Of a DNA stretch of 64,000 nucleotides, positions 62,571-64,000 are shown piece after piece (within the stretch, counting starts at the first letter, position 1; each line of letters opens with the position of its first letter). Source of the stretch: Companilactobacillus crustorum JCM 15951 (lineage in GTDB: Bacteria; Bacillota; Bacilli; Lactobacillales; Lactobacillaceae); the NCBI RefSeq assembly GCF_001434585.1, contig NZ_AZDB01000009.1:1-64000 (forward strand), read 5' to 3'. Position numbers and translations under genes: made by a program. The notes beneath the pieces are model-generated. The model was not told the origin of the DNA. It was given only the letters and a program-made list of their open reading frames with translations, and did no database searches.

Positions 62571-63469
62571 ATGGTGGATACTAAAAAATTAGCCGTCTTT
62601 ATTGATTTAGCGGAAACTCAAAATTACAGTCAAAGTGCTGAAAGATTATTTCTTTCACAATCGACAATTTCAAAATACATCATTGCTCTTGAGGATGAAT
62701 GGAAAGTAAAACTCTTTATAAGGGCTCATCGCCAAGTTAAGCTGACAAAAACCGGCATGGCACTACTACCCAAGGCTAAAGAAATCTTGCAGCAAGAAAA
62801 TAGTTTAAATCAATTAATCAATCATCAGGTTGGACTAAAGGGACGTCCTTTAGTAATTAAAGTTCTGCCATCTTTATCTCAGTATCAGGCAGCTCATATC
62901 ATTACTAATTTTGCTAAAAATTATCCTGAGATTCGGCTTGAACTTACAGAAACTAACGCTGACAAATTAGAACACGCCTTAAATCATGAGAAAGCTGACA
63001 TTATATTTACCAGAATTTTCAACACTATAATATCCCTTCGTGCAATATAATCACCAATGAAAAAGATCATCTCGTTGCGTTAGTTCCTAAAAATAGTAAC
63101 TTGGCACAACACGACTACATAAATTACGACATGTTAAAAAACGAATCAATATTATTGATGAAAGATACCATTAGTAAATCTAATCCTGCATCGAAAATAT
63201 TTCAGAATATGGCTTTAAAACCTAAAATTATCTACAAAGGCCAAAGAATGAATTTGATTCTGGACATGATTGATCAAGGCGTCGGAATATCAATCGCAAT
63301 GAATAAATCGTTTAATCTCACTGACTTTAATAATATTAAAGTTTTGCCATTCATTCCCAAGGTCAATAGCCAACTAGCATTTCTCAAAAGAAAAGACAAC
63401 ACTTCAAATATGGTCGAATTATTTTGGAAATTTGCTCTCGAACAAACTGAGTTACTTACGAATGAGTAA
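62571..63469 (+). pseudogene. LysR family regulator, frameshifted
   Basis: The first frame (62571-63050) gives the helix-turn-helix FIDLAETQNYSQSAERLFLSQSTISKYIIALE and the start of the effector domain, and ends in FNTIISLRAI. A second frame (about 63019-63469) continues with QHYNIPSCNIITNEKDHLVALVP and DQGVGISIAMNKSF to a normal end. One missing T in the run at 63016-63019 explains the break. Intact length would be about 299 residues, normal for LysR. It may be a real mutation or a sequencing error. Confidence 0.8.
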
Positions 63470-63485
63470 ATTATCAGCCCACAAA

Positions 63486-63529
63486 AAAAGATCTAATGAC
63501 TAAATAAAAAGGCCATTAGGTCTTTTTAA
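63486..63529. terminator. Bidirectional terminator
   Basis: Arms AAAAAGATCTAATG and CATTAGGTCTTTTT, between the converging LysR and second nagA genes. Confidence 0.88.
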
Positions 63530-63532
63530 TTT

Positions 63533-64000
63533 TTATGCTTGATATCTTGAAACACCATCAAGATATGTTTCTGACAATGTCATATCATCATCAAGGACGA
63601 TAAAGTCAGCATCTCTACCTGAAGCAATAATTCCACATTTATCAAGTACTTTAGAACTCTTAGCAGCGGTGTAACTAGCCATTTCAACGGCTTCTTCAGC
63701 TGTAGCAATGTTCCAGTCAACTACATTCTTGATAGCTTCATTTAACATCAAAATTGATCCTGCCAAACTATGTGGAGCTGCTTTCAATTTGGCTGTTCCA
63801 TTAGCGACGACAACTGGCAATTCACCCAATACGTAGTCGCCATCTGGCATTAAACCAGCACGCATACAATCAGTAATCAAGGCAACATGTTCAGCACCTT
63901 TTTTCTCAACTACGATACGAGCTGCATATGGATTAACATGGTGACCATCACAGATCAATTCATCATCAACTAAGTGCATTGAAAGTGCGGCACCAACCAT
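63533..64000 (-). CDS. nagA: N-acetylglucosamine-6-phosphate deacetylase, copy 2 (partial, cut by window edge)
   Basis: The C-terminal 155 residues of a second NagA, differing from copy 1 at only about a dozen positions (NPYAARIVV for NPFAARIVI, KAAPHS for KDETHN, IASGRDAD for IADGRDAD). The ITDCMRAG catalytic segment is kept. The start lies beyond the window. Such similarity suggests a recent tandem duplication. Confidence 0.93.
   Translation of the reverse strand: MVGAALSMHLVDDELICDGHHVNPYAARIVVEKKGAEHVALITDCMRAGLMPDGDYVLGELPVVVANGTAKLKAAPHSLAGSILMLNEAIKNVVDWNIATAEEAVEMASYTAAKSSKVLDKCGIIASGRDADFIVLDDDMTLSETYLDGVSRYQA

Overview
The window reads as a chromosomal segment of a low-GC Lactobacillaceae, probably a Companilactobacillus-like heterotroph. 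That assignment is inference. It rests on AT-rich coding, strong AGGAGG-type ribosome sites, frequent TTG/GTG starts, dense bidirectional hairpin terminators, a surface protein with MucBP-like repeats and C-terminal SLAP/DUF5776-type modules, tandem LtaS-like sulfatases, a GH1 6-phospho-beta-glucosidase and a short (300 aa) 6-phosphogluconate dehydrogenase. No rRNA, tRNA, CRISPR array, prophage or intact transposase is visible.

Layout. 1-14.3 kb: DUF1836/DegV pair, two tandem paralogous APC amino acid permeases, an NAD(P)-binding protein, an EamA transporter, two tandem LtaS-like membrane sulfatases, a flavodoxin-fold reductase, a YitT protein and a beta-hydroxyacid dehydrogenase. 14.3-19.7 kb: a palindromic repeat, then a tight three-gene operon (helicase with N-terminal nuclease domain, PD-(D/E)XK-like protein, sce7725-like protein) divergent from a TetR regulator. 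19.7-31.7 kb: housekeeping genes (rlmA, SRAP/YedK, DUF805, two crcB, gnd, CNNM/CorC, HAD, a P-type ATPase). 31.5-36 kb: small membrane proteins, the SLAP surface protein and the GH1 enzyme behind a cre-like site. 36-46.5 kb: prs/yueI, a beta-helix protein, GATase, a pair of WYL regulators with similar operator-like dyads, MerR and a quinone oxidoreductase. 46.5-64 kb: a second palindromic repeat, GT2, a tyrosine phosphatase, a candidate sRNA, fbp, a two-component system next to a MacB-like ABC fusion, a zinc-ribbon membrane protein with a structured leader, a secreted WxL-like protein, GDPD, and two near-identical nagA copies flanking a DUF554/LysR pair.

The most unusual content is non-coding. 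Three loci (5.4, 14.4-14.9 and 46.7-47.1 kb) carry a repeat whose half-elements fold into the same nested architecture: a closing stem P1, a constant CTGGAAC-like strip, an inner stem P2, then hairpins P3 and P4. The stem sequences differ among copies but pairing is kept by compensatory changes, and a P4 internal loop (AAC or AAG facing CTA) is conserved. Two half-elements lie head to head inside a 20-bp perfect terminal inverted repeat at 14.37-14.94 kb; the other two loci look like deletion derivatives. I do not recognise this family.

A second theme is gene decay: a nonsense codon truncates a permease and another interrupts an NAD(P)-binding protein, and single-base frameshifts break a LysR regulator and a glycosylase-like gene. 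A third is that the helicase of the three-gene operon lacks all four cysteines that its relatives use to bind an Fe-S cluster.
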